From Ectopseudomonas composti (lineage in GTDB: Bacteria > Pseudomonadota > Gammaproteobacteria > Pseudomonadales > Pseudomonadaceae), in contig NZ_FOWP01000021.1 in the NCBI RefSeq assembly GCF_900115475.1, positions 1-45,725 on the forward strand: a DNA stretch of 45,725 nucleotides. The letters are read 5' to 3'. A model generated the notes under the pieces. That model did not search any database, had not been told where the DNA came from, and saw nothing but the letters and a program-made list of their open reading frames with translations. The position numbers were made by a program, and so were the translations under genes. Every line of letters starts with the position of its first letter. Position 1 is the first letter of the stretch. Below, in pieces: positions 1 to 7,994 of this stretch.

Positions 1-212
1 GGATCGCTGCGCCCTGGGCTGCTCAAAGGCCGCCGAGATCGATCCTGCAGGCCCGTATCACCTTGCTCACGGTACCGATCCAACCACTTGTAGCCAGTCC
101 TGGGACTGACGCCATACCGGCGACAAAGCTCCCGCACATTGCTTTCGGGTTGCCCCGCCAACAGAACAAATTCACGCCTTATCGACATAGTGCTGCGCTC
201 CGGCCACGGCAT
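1..212 (-). CDS. IS481-like transposase, N-terminal fragment
   Basis: The fragment starts at ATG 212 (MPWPERSTMSIRREF...) and runs off the window start after about 70 codons. The visible part is a helix-turn-helix region (VRELCRRYGVSPRTGYKWL) followed by a basic linker, the usual N-terminus of IS481/IS3-like transposases that precedes a DDE integrase core. The DDE core is not in the window, so activity cannot be judged. The coding sequence appears identical to the copy at the right end over the shared part, which suggests recent duplication or an intact, active element in the genome. An internal Met at codon 9 could also be the start. Confidence 0.75.
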   Translation of the reverse strand, partial: MPWPERSTMSIRREFVLLAGQPESNVRELCRRYGVSPRTGYKWLDRYREQGDTGLQDRSRRPLSSPGRSD

Positions 213-302
213 CACTCGATCTCCCGATTCGATGAACCCCGTAAGCCTAAATGCGTTACCTATGTCTCCCGACACCCGTTACCTATGTCCCCCGGCTGAA
301 CA
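1..302 (-). mobile_element. IS481-like insertion sequence, truncated by window start
   Basis: This 302-bp segment is the reverse complement of 45373-45674 (position x pairs with 45675-x), so it is a second, inverted copy of the element at the right end. The outer terminus, read on the minus strand, begins TGTTCAGCC at 302; a TGT start is typical of IS481-family ends. The transposase start codon is at 212. Just outside the end lies the first 15 nt of a 21-bp intergenic repeat (303-317, minus strand), the same context as the other copy. The rest of the element is outside the window. The family call rests on the protein N-terminus and the end sequence, not on a search. Confidence 0.8.
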
Positions 303-317
303 CATGGCGCACCCTAC
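303..317 (-). repeat. 15-nt remnant of a 21-bp intergenic repeat abutting the IS
   Basis: On the minus strand this reads GTAGGGTGCGCC followed by ATG, and then the IS end begins. Intact copies elsewhere in the window (26755, 30648, 30695, 41856, 45304) continue with CGCACC. The IS sits exactly where that hexamer should follow. Positions 318-419 up to the next gene show no other feature. Confidence 0.7.
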
Positions 318-419
318 GGGCGGCAGCCCATGGCCCGCCGTTCGGCATGCGCCGCTTGGCCGGGGCTGGGGCTCAAGCTAGACTGCCGCGCTTTTTCCGC
401 TTGAGTCCATACTGCTGCC

Positions 420-869
420 ATGGCTGCTGACCTCGAACCCTTCTGGAAACGCAAGACACTCGCCCAGCTCGATCCGGGCGAGTGGGAGTCGTTGTGCGAC
501 GGCTGTGGCCTGTGCTGCCTGCAGAAGCTCGAGGACGAAGACGACGGTGCCGTCTACTACACGCGCATTGCCTGCAAACTGCTGGACCTGCAGACCTGCC
601 GTTGCAGCGATTACCCCAACCGAGTCAAGCACGTGCCTGACTGCATTCAGCTCACCCCGGCGCAGGCCGACGAGTTCCGCTGGCTACCGCCGACCTGCGG
701 CTACCGCCTGGTCAGCGAGGGCAAGGACCTGCCGCACTGGCATCACCTGGTCTGCGGCGACCCGGACGCCGTGCACGCTGAGCGCATTTCCCAATCAGGA
801 CGTATGCTCAGTGAGAACAGCGTGGCTGAAGACGACTGGGAAGATCATCTGATTTTCCGCGCCGGTTGA
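420..869 (+). CDS. YcgN-type cysteine-cluster protein (UPF0260)
   Basis: This 149-residue protein is rich in cysteines: CDGCGLCC near residues 26-33, a CRC pair near 60, and single cysteines in DCIQL, TCGYR and LVCGD. The pattern matches the UPF0260/YcgN family, whose CxxCxxCC cluster is thought to bind a metal or Fe-S centre; the biochemical role is not established. The length is normal for the family. The ATG at 420 is preceded by only a poor ribosome site. It is followed 101 bp later, same strand, by a secreted metalloprotease. Nothing suggests transfer: base use matches the surroundings. Confidence 0.85.
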   Translation: MAADLEPFWKRKTLAQLDPGEWESLCDGCGLCCLQKLEDEDDGAVYYTRIACKLLDLQTCRCSDYPNRVKHVPDCIQLTPAQADEFRWLPPTCGYRLVSEGKDLPHWHHLVCGDPDAVHAERISQSGRMLSENSVAEDDWEDHLIFRAG

Positions 870-970
870 TTGCCACGCGGCTTCGTGGCAAATCTGTTTG
901 CCGTCCATGGAATTTGCCCTGTGGCGCGGCTGTCATATGCCGCGACTTCCCGCATCAGGAGTTTTGCTCG

Positions 971-2194
971 ATGTCCCTTCGCTTGCCGTTGTACTCGTCT
1001 TTGCTGCTTCTGAGTCTGCCGGCCTTCGCCGCCACGCAGAAGGTCGATCTGGATTACCGTGTGCGTTTTTTGCCTGAGAGCAATCAGGCTGAAGTCAGCA
1101 TCACCCTGGAGAAGGGCGAGCGCGTGCGCAGCCTCGATTTCAACCTCGGTGAAGGCGACCGTTTCAGCGACTTCAAGGCCGACGGCCAGTGGTCGCAGCA
1201 GGCCGGACGCGGCAAGTGGCAGCCGGGTGAGGGCAAGAGCGTGCTGAGCTACCGCGTGCTGATCGATAACGAGCGCAAGCCTGGGCGTTACGACGCCCGG
1301 ATGACCGAGGACTGGGCGCTGCTTCGCGGTGACGATCTGGTGCCTGCGGCCAAGCTCGATCAGAAGGACAAGACCGATCTGGTGGCGCGCCTGCAATTCG
1401 ACCTGCCCAAGAGCTGGAGGAGCGTGGAGACCGGCTGGCCGCGCATCGGCAAGAACCGTTTCCGTATCGACAACCCGCAGCGCAAGTTCGACCGCCCGAC
1501 CGGCTGGATGCTCGCCGGTAAGCTCGGTACTCGGCGCACCCGTCTGGGCGACACCGAGATCGCCATCTCCGCGCCCATCGGCGAGGGCATGCGGCGCATG
1601 GACATCATGACCTTCCTGACCTTCGTCTGGCCGCAGATCCAGCAGGTGTTCCCGCGTGATCCGGACAAGCTGCTGATCGTCGGCGCTGGCGACCCGATGT
1701 GGCGCGGCGGCCTGTCGGCGGCCAACTCCTACTTCATGCATGCCGAGCGTCCGCTGGTCAGCGAGAACGGCACCAGTTCCCTGGTGCACGAGCTGGTACA
1801 CGTGTTCGGCCGCATCTATGGCCGTGAGCGCAGCGACTGGATCGCCGAAGGCCTGGCCGAGTATTACGCCATCGAATTGATGCGCCGTGCCGGCGGTATC
1901 AGCGAGGACCGTTATCAGAAGATCCGCGAGCAGTTGATTCGCTGGAGCAAACCGGTCAACAGCCTGCGTACCGACAATGCCAGTGGTCCGGTCACGGCGC
2001 GTGCGGTGCTGCTGTTGCAGGAACTGGACCGGGAGATTCGGCAGAAGACCAAGGAAAAGGGCAATCTGTCGCTCGATGACGTCACCCGTGGCCTGATGCG
2101 GATGGACAAGGTCAGCACCAAGGACTTCATCGACATCACCGAGAACGTCATCGGTGGCCCGTCGAAGACCCTGGATACGCGCTTGCTGCGTTGA
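971..2194 (+). CDS. Secreted gluzincin-like zinc metalloprotease, putative
   Basis: The protein has 407 residues and starts with a clear signal peptide (MSLRLPLYSSLLLLSLPAFAA), so it is probably periplasmic. HELVH at residues 273-277 followed by IAEGLAEYY, with E293 the likely third zinc ligand, is the signature of the gluzincin (MA-clan) peptidases. The N-terminal 200 residues look like a beta-rich domain of the kind that precedes the catalytic domain in M1/M61 relatives, but I cannot place it in a named family. The start at 971 is preferred because an AGGAG ribosome site lies 957-961; the upstream in-frame ATG at 866 overlaps the preceding gene and would hide the signal peptide. The substrate is unknown. 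Confidence 0.75.
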   Translation: MSLRLPLYSSLLLLSLPAFAATQKVDLDYRVRFLPESNQAEVSITLEKGERVRSLDFNLGEGDRFSDFKADGQWSQQAGRGKWQPGEGKSVLSYRVLIDNERKPGRYDARMTEDWALLRGDDLVPAAKLDQKDKTDLVARLQFDLPKSWRSVETGWPRIGKNRFRIDNPQRKFDRPTGWMLAGKLGTRRTRLGDTEIAISAPIGEGMRRMDIMTFLTFVWPQIQQVFPRDPDKLLIVGAGDPMWRGGLSAANSYFMHAERPLVSENGTSSLVHELVHVFGRIYGRERSDWIAEGLAEYYAIELMRRAGGISEDRYQKIREQLIRWSKPVNSLRTDNASGPVTARAVLLLQELDREIRQKTKEKGNLSLDDVTRGLMRMDKVSTKDFIDITENVIGGPSKTLDTRLLR

Positions 2195-2228
2195 GCGTTA
2201 CCGCTTCGGCCCTGTCTGCTGCGTCGAG

Positions 2229-2699
2229 TCAGAACAAGGGGCCGGAGCGGGTGTTGTTACCCTTGGCCAGGCGGTCGTAGAGCACCACGTTGACCGTCGC
2301 GGCCAGGTTCATGCAGCCCTGGGTCGGGATGTACACCACTTCAGCGCCACACCAGTCGAGAATCTCCTGCTGCAGTGAGCCGTCTTCCGGGCCGAAGATG
2401 TACAGCGCCCGGTCGGGATGGGTATAGGCGGGCAGGGCGCGGGCATCATCGACCAGCTCAACCGCCACCGGGGTGCAGCCCAGCGGCAGGATCTTGCGCA
2501 GATCGTCGATATTGATCAGCGGGATATCCTGGTGAACCTTCTTGGTATCGGTGATGAAATCCTTGGCGCGGTCGTAGCGGGTTCCGGTGTAGAACACCGA
2601 ACTGACGCCATAACAGCCTGCCGCTCGCATGATGGAGCCGACGTTTTCCGGTGACTTCGGATTGAACAGGCCGATGCAGGCGTATCTCTTGTTGGCCAC
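2229..2699 (-). CDS. TrmH/SpoU-family (SPOUT) RNA methyltransferase
   Basis: The 156-residue protein is a single SPOUT domain without an added RNA-binding region. All three family motifs are visible: motif 1 NPKSPENVGSIMRAA (about 13-27), motif 2 YIFGPEDG (about 99-106) and motif 3 IPTQGCMNLAATVNVVLYDR (about 123-142), which together form the knotted S-adenosylmethionine site. The family 2'-O-methylates tRNA or rRNA; the target base here cannot be told from sequence. It differs from TrmL in motif 1. It is convergent with the metalloprotease, 34 bp apart. Confidence 0.88.
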   Translation of the reverse strand: MANKRYACIGLFNPKSPENVGSIMRAAGCYGVSSVFYTGTRYDRAKDFITDTKKVHQDIPLINIDDLRKILPLGCTPVAVELVDDARALPAYTHPDRALYIFGPEDGSLQQEILDWCGAEVVYIPTQGCMNLAATVNVVLYDRLAKGNNTRSGPLF

Positions 2700-2743
2700 G
2701 GTGGTACTCGCAAAAGCGCCGATTATACGGTGCTCACTGCCTG

Positions 2744-3085
2744 CTAGTCCTTTTTCAGCAGGCTGGCCAGATCGCCAAAGGCCTTGTAGGTCGATTTGGC
2801 GGCCTGAGGGCTGGCGGTGGAGCCTTCGGCAAAGTACTGCTGGTCGGTGTAGCGCGAGTGTTCGTTGTCATGACAGAACAGGCACAGCAATTCCCAGTTG
2901 GAACCATCGGCCGGGTTGTTGTGGTGGTTGTGGTCGCGGTGATGCACGGTCAGTTCGCTCAGGCGCTTGCCAGAGAACTCGCGGGCGCAGCGACCGCAGA
3001 CGTGGGGGTACATTTTCAGCGCTTTCTGCCGGTAGCCTTCTTCGGCCTGGGCGGACAGGTAGTAGCGGTTGGTGCTGGTGCTCAT
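2744..3085 (-). CDS. HNH nuclease family protein (YajD-like)
   Basis: The 113-residue protein starts at MSTSTNRYYLS (ATG 3085). It carries a compact HNH/treble-clef fold: CGRC (about 30-33), LTVHHRDHNHHNNPADGSNWELLCLFCHDNEH with the catalytic HH and the second CxxC-type pair. YajD-like proteins of this length are common in gammaproteobacteria and their role is unknown. The longer reading from 3157 has no extra conserved sequence and ATG 3085 has an AGG about 8 bp upstream. It is divergent from the small secreted protein at 3170. Confidence 0.85.
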   Translation of the reverse strand: MSTSTNRYYLSAQAEEGYRQKALKMYPHVCGRCAREFSGKRLSELTVHHRDHNHHNNPADGSNWELLCLFCHDNEHSRYTDQQYFAEGSTASPQAAKSTYKAFGDLASLLKKD

Positions 3086-3169
3086 GGCGGAACCTGTTAT
3101 TGGAAGGTGAACGCTTGGCTGGATATGTTGCCAGAATAGAACGAAAGCCAGCTGCACAGGAGAGATGTC

Positions 3170-3484
3170 ATGCGCTTGCCTCTGTTCGCCGTGATGATTC
3201 TGGCCTCCAGCCTTGGCGGCCTGGCCTGGGCTCAGGAGCCGATACGCATGCCGTCAGCGCCTGGAGCGGGTGCGCCGGGCACTGCGACGCCACAGCCTTA
3301 CGGCCAGCCGTCCACGCCCAATACGATCAAGCGCCAGGGATCGGCGCCCCTCTTACCGCCGCCCAAGGGACAAACGCTCCCCGGGACTGCGCCGAAATCC
3401 ACTGGCGATCAGCCGATCCCGCAGCTCGATCAACAGCTGCGCCGCAATAGCCAGGGGCTGGATGGGCAACGCAAGGCGGAGTGA
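3170..3484 (+). CDS. Small secreted proline-rich protein of unknown function
   Basis: The 104-residue product begins with a signal peptide (MRLPLFAVMILASSLGGLAWA, cleavage likely before QEP). The mature part is rich in Pro, Gly and Gln and looks disordered, with no cysteine or lipobox, so it is likely a soluble periplasmic or secreted protein. A GGAGAG ribosome site precedes the ATG. I do not recognise a family. It ends just before a REP-type palindrome. Confidence 0.65.
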   Translation: MRLPLFAVMILASSLGGLAWAQEPIRMPSAPGAGAPGTATPQPYGQPSTPNTIKRQGSAPLLPPPKGQTLPGTAPKSTGDQPIPQLDQQLRRNSQGLDGQRKAE

Positions 3485-3489
3485 TCGGC

Positions 3490-3537
3490 GTAGGAGCGGC
3501 TTCAGCCGCGATGCTTGGGGAAGCGCGGCTGAAGCGC
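3490..3537. repeat. REP-type palindromic repeat
   Basis: The sequence GTAGGAGCGG-CTTCAGCCGCGA followed by CGCGGCTGAAGCGC forms a strong stem. The first half recurs at 32219 and 41915 and, inverted or varied, at 26639, 27821 and 32181. It lies between the convergent 3484 and 3556 gene ends, a usual place for pseudomonad REP elements, and may also act in transcript termination. Confidence 0.75.
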
Positions 3538-3555
3538 AATACCGCCCAAGCGCTC

Positions 3556-5598
3556 TTACGGATACGCTATCCCCAGCACGCGGAACAGAAACGCGTACTC
3601 CAGCGCCACATCCTTGATGCCCTGATAACGCCCGCTCATACCGCCGTGGCCGGCGCCTAAGTCGGTCTTGAGCAGCAACAGGTTGCTATCGGTCTTGTCG
3701 CGGCGCAGCTTGGCCACCCATTTGGCCGCTTCCCAATACTGCACACGGCTGTCGTTGTAACCGGCGACGGCGAGAATCGGCGGGTAGGCCTGGGCGCGGA
3801 CGTTCTCGTAGGGCGCGTACGCCTTGATGCGCTCGAATACTTCGGGCTGATTCGGGTCGCCCCACTCGTCGTACTCGGTCACGGTCAGCGGCAGGTCCGG
3901 GTTGAGCATGGTGTTGAGCACGTCGACGAAAGGTACTTCGGCGATGGCGGCGGCGAATAGCTCGGGGCGCTGGTTGAGTACGGCGCCGATCAGCAGGCCG
4001 CCGGCACTGCCGCCGCTGATCGCCAGTTGCGCGGTGGTGGTCAGGCCCTCGGTGATCAGGCGCTCGGCGCTGGCGATGAAATCGTCGAAGGTGTTCTGTT
4101 TGTGCTCAAGCTTGCCGGCGCGGTACCAGGCTTCCCCCATCTCGCCGCCACCGCGTATGTGCGCGATGGCGAAGACGAAGCCACGCTCCAGCAGGCTCAG
4201 TCGAGCATGGGAGAACCAGGGGTCGAGACTCGCGCCGTAGGCACCGTAACCATAGAGATAGAGCGGCGCCGGCTTGCCAGCGGCGAACACCTCGCGGCGC
4301 GCCACCAGGCTGATCGGTATCTGCGTACCGTCGGCCGCGCTGGCCCAGAGGCGGCGGCTCTCATAGGCATCGGCATCGAACGGACCTTCCACCGGCGTCT
4401 GCTTGAGTACCTGCTGCTCACCCGTGGCCAGTTCCAGCTGACGTACCTGCGCGGGGCGGTTCAGCGCTTCGTAGCGCAGGCGGATCACCGGGCTGTGAAA
4501 CTCCAGACTGTCCTGCACGTAGAGGCTGTAGGCCGCATCCGGCAGTTGCACGCGATACGTCATTTGGCCCTGCGGTTGCACTTCGAGGATCGGCAGACCG
4601 CCTTCGCGCAGGGCGAGGGTGAGCGCACGCTGGTTCAGCGTAGCGCCTTCGAGCATCACCTGTGGGTCATGTGGACGAATCTGTTGCCAGTGCGGGCGTT
4701 GCGCCTGCGCCTCGGTGGCGCGGTAGAGCGCGAAGTTGATGCCGCTCTGGTTGCTGCGGATCAGCCAGCACCACTCGCCATTGAGCATGCCGTGGTCAAC
4801 GTCGTACTCATGGCCTTCCTCACGCGGGGCCAGGCAGCTGAAGTCGCCCTGCGGCTGCTGCGCATCGAGTACCCAGACCTCGCTGGTGGTCTTGCTGCCC
4901 AGTTGCAGGATCAGCTGGCGCTCGGAGCTGGAGCGGTAGCAATGCAGGAAGAAGCGGCCATCCGCTTCCTCGAATACGGCTTGCGCAGCGCTGTCACCGA
5001 GGCGGTGACGGTAGAGCTTGTAGGGGCGGTGGGTGTCGTCCAGTTCGGTGAAGAACAGCGTCTGGCTGTCATTGGCCCAGGTCATGCTGCCGTCGCAGTC
5101 GTCGAAGGGCAGCTCACTGATCTCGCCGCTGGCGAGTTCCTTGACAAACAGGCGGTAGATTTCGTCGCCGCTGCTGTCGAGGCTGTAGGCCAGGCGTTGC
5201 TGGTCCGGGCTGATGCTGAACGCGCCGACGGAGAGAAAGCCGCCGCCGGCCAGCGCGTTGGGGTCGAGCAGCAGCGTCTCGCTGGCCGCGTCGACCTGCA
5301 GCGAACCGTCGGCAGGGCGACGGCAGCGATAGTGCCGCGGGTATTCGTCACCGGCCGTGGTGCGCTGGTAGTAGAGATAGTCGCCCCAGGGCGTCGGTAG
5401 CGACAGATCGGTCTCGCGAATGCGCCCCTTGATCTCCTCGAACAGTTGCTCGCGCAGTGCCTGTTGCGGCTCCAGCACAGCGTCCAGGTAGGCGTTTTCT
5501 GCCTGCAGGTGCGCCAGGACTTCATCGCTATCGCGGTTTTCCAGCCAGTGATAGGGATCGTTGCCGGCTTCCTGGCGGGCGATGGGGGCAGAGGACAT
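3556..5598 (-). CDS. ptrB: Oligopeptidase B (S9 prolyl-oligopeptidase family)
   Basis: The 680-residue length equals that of bacterial oligopeptidase B, which cuts after Arg or Lys in short peptides, mostly in the cytoplasm. The N-terminal 400 residues are the beta-propeller that limits substrate size. The C-terminal alpha/beta-hydrolase has GGSAGG (nucleophile Ser), GYNDSRVQYWE (Asp) and GAGHGG (His). The start MSSAPIARQE at 5598 has a GGAG site 7 bp upstream; the open frame continues upstream to 6273 but that part is antisense to a real gene. It is divergent from the membrane protein at 5704. The choice of PtrB over a general prolyl oligopeptidase rests on length and the C-terminal sequence. 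Confidence 0.88.
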   Translation of the reverse strand: MSSAPIARQEAGNDPYHWLENRDSDEVLAHLQAENAYLDAVLEPQQALREQLFEEIKGRIRETDLSLPTPWGDYLYYQRTTAGDEYPRHYRCRRPADGSLQVDAASETLLLDPNALAGGGFLSVGAFSISPDQQRLAYSLDSSGDEIYRLFVKELASGEISELPFDDCDGSMTWANDSQTLFFTELDDTHRPYKLYRHRLGDSAAQAVFEEADGRFFLHCYRSSSERQLILQLGSKTTSEVWVLDAQQPQGDFSCLAPREEGHEYDVDHGMLNGEWCWLIRSNQSGINFALYRATEAQAQRPHWQQIRPHDPQVMLEGATLNQRALTLALREGGLPILEVQPQGQMTYRVQLPDAAYSLYVQDSLEFHSPVIRLRYEALNRPAQVRQLELATGEQQVLKQTPVEGPFDADAYESRRLWASAADGTQIPISLVARREVFAAGKPAPLYLYGYGAYGASLDPWFSHARLSLLERGFVFAIAHIRGGGEMGEAWYRAGKLEHKQNTFDDFIASAERLITEGLTTTAQLAISGGSAGGLLIGAVLNQRPELFAAAIAEVPFVDVLNTMLNPDLPLTVTEYDEWGDPNQPEVFERIKAYAPYENVRAQAYPPILAVAGYNDSRVQYWEAAKWVAKLRRDKTDSNLLLLKTDLGAGHGGMSGRYQGIKDVALEYAFLFRVLGIAYP

Positions 5599-5703
5599 GG
5601 CGTGGCTCCAGAGAACAAGGGGGCGACGGCAGGGGCGCCGCGCTGGGCAAAAGCCGCTATCATAAGCGCCCCTTTGCCAGACCTGCCACGCCGGCGCCTG
5701 CTT

Positions 5704-6177
5704 ATGATGAATGAAAACGACTACCTCCTGGCCTGGGCGGCCTATGGGATTGCTGCCCTGGGTTGCCTGTTGGTATGGATGCGCCTGACCAGCTGGATGT
5801 GGCGCTATCTGCGCGAGCCGCTGCGGGTGTTGATGGCCGTGCTGTTGTTCAGCCCGACGATCATCGACCCGGCGCGCGAGCTGTTCGCGCCTGCCCTTGC
5901 GGTCACCGCCATGGACGTATTGCTCAAGGTTGGCAACAACGCCTGGCGTGCGGTCGCCGATCTGGCGCTCTACAGCCTGATCGCCCTTGCCGCTTATCTG
6001 CTGTTCGTCGCCGTTCGCTGGCCCATCGAACGTTGGTGGAAGGGTCGTCAGCAGGAGCATGCAGCCGAGCCGGACGAAGACCCGCGTACCCTGCGCGAAC
6101 GCATGGAAGAGGACGAAGACCTGCCGACTCGTGACTACGGGCGCGATCGTTCTGGTCGAATGGAACCGCGTATTTGA
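5704..6177 (+). CDS. Small integral membrane protein of unknown function
   Basis: The 157-residue protein has three hydrophobic segments (about 8-27, 44-60 and 92-110) followed by an acidic cytoplasmic tail rich in Glu, Asp and Arg. I do not recognise a functional domain. It lies upstream of and on the same strand as the HIT, amidotransferase and DUF2937 genes, with short gaps, so it is probably the first gene of that operon. The start could be either of two adjacent ATGs (5704 or 5707); neither has a good ribosome site. Confidence 0.75.
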   Translation: MMNENDYLLAWAAYGIAALGCLLVWMRLTSWMWRYLREPLRVLMAVLLFSPTIIDPARELFAPALAVTAMDVLLKVGNNAWRAVADLALYSLIALAAYLLFVAVRWPIERWWKGRQQEHAAEPDEDPRTLRERMEEDEDLPTRDYGRDRSGRMEPRI

Positions 6178-6240
6178 TTTGACCCCTTGCGCCTGCCGGC
6201 CCAGGCGTTCAGCATGATGGCCTTGTGCAAGGGAGGCCCG

Positions 6241-6687
6241 ATGGATTGCGTGTTCTGTGCCATTGCCGAGCAACGGCTACCCGCTCATCGCCTGTATGAA
6301 GACGATGATTTCATCGTGCTGCTGGATATCTTCCCGATGCGTCCGGCCCATGTGCTGATCGTCAGCCGCCTGCATGCGCCGTTTCTGCGTGATTTGCCGC
6401 CTGCTGTGCGTGAGCGTTTGCTGACACTGGCCGAGCGCATCGCCGCGGCTTTACGCGAAGCGGGCTTTGGCAAGAACGGCATCAACCTGCTGATCAATGA
6501 CGGTCCGGATTCCAATCAGCATGTGCCCCATCTTCATTTACACCTGATTCCGCGTCGGCCGGGTGACCTGCCGGCGCTGCTCTGGCGATTGCTGGTGCGT
6601 TTTCTGCCAATGGGCCGCAAGCGAATCGAAGCGCGTCTGCAAGGTGAAGCCGATCGTTTGCGCCTGATCCTCGGCAAGGAGAATTGA
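6241..6687 (+). CDS. HIT-family nucleotide-binding hydrolase
   Basis: The 148-residue protein carries the histidine triad HVPHLHLHLIPR (about 97-108), the catalytic signature of nucleotide hydrolases and transferases of the HIT family, and an N-terminal CVFC that often binds zinc in this group. The ATG at 6241 is preceded by a strong GGGAGG site; the open frame reaches 6187 but without a ribosome site. The stop is only 4 bp from the next start, so it is cotranscribed with the amidotransferase. The C-terminal 45 residues, rich in Leu and Arg, extend beyond the minimal HIT fold. Confidence 0.9.
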   Translation: MDCVFCAIAEQRLPAHRLYEDDDFIVLLDIFPMRPAHVLIVSRLHAPFLRDLPPAVRERLLTLAERIAAALREAGFGKNGINLLINDGPDSNQHVPHLHLHLIPRRPGDLPALLWRLLVRFLPMGRKRIEARLQGEADRLRLILGKEN

Positions 6688-6691
6688 TTCG

Positions 6692-7465
6692 ATGTGCGAA
6701 TTGCTCGGCATGAGCGCCAATGTACCCACCGATATCGTGTTCAGTTTCACCGGGCTGATGCAGCGCGGTGGCCGCACCGGTCCGCATCGCGATGGCTGGG
6801 GTATCGGTTTCTATGAGGGGCGCGGCCTGCGTCTGTTTCAGGACCCACGGGCGAGCAGCGAATCCGAGGTGGCGCAGCTGGTGCAGCGCTACCCGATCAA
6901 GAGCGAAGTGGTGATCGGCCACATCCGCCAGGCCAACGTCGGCAAGGTCTGCCTGGTCAACACCCATCCCTTCAGTCGCGAGCTGTGGGGGCGTAACTGG
7001 TGTTTTGCACACAACGGGCAACTGGCTGGCCTGGAAGGCTCGACCACGTTCTATCGACCGGTAGGCGAGACCGACAGCGAGGCCGCGTTCTGCGATCTGC
7101 TCAACCGCGTGCGTCGTGCGTTTCCCGAACCGGTATCGGTGGAAATGCTGCTACCCGTGCTGGTGGCAGCCTGTTCCAGCTATCGCAAGCTCGGCGTGTT
7201 CAACTGCCTGCTCAGCGACGGCGACTGGCTGTTCAGCTTCTGCTCGAGCAAGCTGGCGCATATCACCCGGCGCGCGCCGTTCGGCCCAGCGCAACTCAAG
7301 GACGCCGACCTGAAGGTGGATTTCCAGTCGCAAACCACGCCCAACGACGTGGTGACGGTGATCGCCACCGAGCCGTTGACCGACAACGAACAGTGGTCGC
7401 TGTACCAGCCGGGCGAATGGCGCCTGTGGCGCCGCGGCGAATGCATCACTCACGGCAAGGCCTGA
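6692..7465 (+). CDS. Class II glutamine amidotransferase (YafJ-like)
   Basis: The 257-residue protein begins MCELLGMS, so removal of Met exposes Cys2, the N-terminal nucleophile of class II (Ntn) glutamine amidotransferases. The conserved GHIRQAN, NTHPF and FAHNGQL segments of the glutaminase domain are present. There is no synthase domain, so the ammonia acceptor is unknown, as in other YafJ-like proteins. It sits 4 bp after the HIT gene and 4 bp before DUF2937, an arrangement kept in other pseudomonads. Confidence 0.88.
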   Translation: MCELLGMSANVPTDIVFSFTGLMQRGGRTGPHRDGWGIGFYEGRGLRLFQDPRASSESEVAQLVQRYPIKSEVVIGHIRQANVGKVCLVNTHPFSRELWGRNWCFAHNGQLAGLEGSTTFYRPVGETDSEAAFCDLLNRVRRAFPEPVSVEMLLPVLVAACSSYRKLGVFNCLLSDGDWLFSFCSSKLAHITRRAPFGPAQLKDADLKVDFQSQTTPNDVVTVIATEPLTDNEQWSLYQPGEWRLWRRGECITHGKA

Positions 7466-7469
7466 TCTC

Positions 7470-7994
7470 ATGCTTAGAAGCTACCTGCGTCTGACGCTGT
7501 TCGCTTTCGGCCTGCTGCTTGGCGTGCAGGTGCCGGGCTTCATCGATGACTACGCCAAGCGCGTCGAGGCCCATCGCCTGGAGTCGCAGCAGGGCCTCAA
7601 GGGTTTTCAGGAAACCGCGCAGAAGTTTTTCAAGGGCGATATGGACGCGCTGGTGGCCCACTACCGTGTCAGCGACGACCCGGTGATGCGCAGCGATGCC
7701 GCGAGCGTCGGGCGCCTGGTGCAGCGCTCGGCCTTGCTCGAACGCGAATGGCAGGCCATGCAGGGGCCCTGGTACACCCAGGCCTGGCACCTGGCGACCG
7801 CAGCGGATCACGAGCTGTTCGAGGAAACCCTGCAGGCTTACCGGTACCAGGTACTGTTCACCCCGGATGCGATTCTCTGGGGCGTGATCAGCGCCTTGCT
7901 GCTGGCCTGGTTGGTGGAAGCACTGGTGGTGCTGTGCGGCTGGATGTTCGGAGCAGGCCGAATCAGTCGCGCCCAGCAACGGCACTGGCGCTGA
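7470..7994 (+). CDS. DUF2937 family membrane protein
   Basis: The 174-residue protein has an N-terminal hydrophobic segment (about 6-25), a soluble middle likely facing the periplasm, and a second membrane segment (about 137-158) near the C-terminus. This layout and its position after the class II amidotransferase fit DUF2937, whose function is unknown. Its last 32 bp overlap, tail to tail, the end of the TolC-like gene on the other strand. Confidence 0.8.
   Translation: MLRSYLRLTLFAFGLLLGVQVPGFIDDYAKRVEAHRLESQQGLKGFQETAQKFFKGDMDALVAHYRVSDDPVMRSDAASVGRLVQRSALLEREWQAMQGPWYTQAWHLATAADHELFEETLQAYRYQVLFTPDAILWGVISALLLAWLVEALVVLCGWMFGAGRISRAQQRHWR

Noticed and set aside
866..970. N-terminal extension of the metalloprotease from ATG 866
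   Set aside because: It overlaps the previous gene and would bury the signal peptide; ATG 971 has a proper ribosome site.
4027..5400. 457-residue plus-strand open frame
   Set aside because: Antisense to oligopeptidase B, whose catalytic triad is intact.
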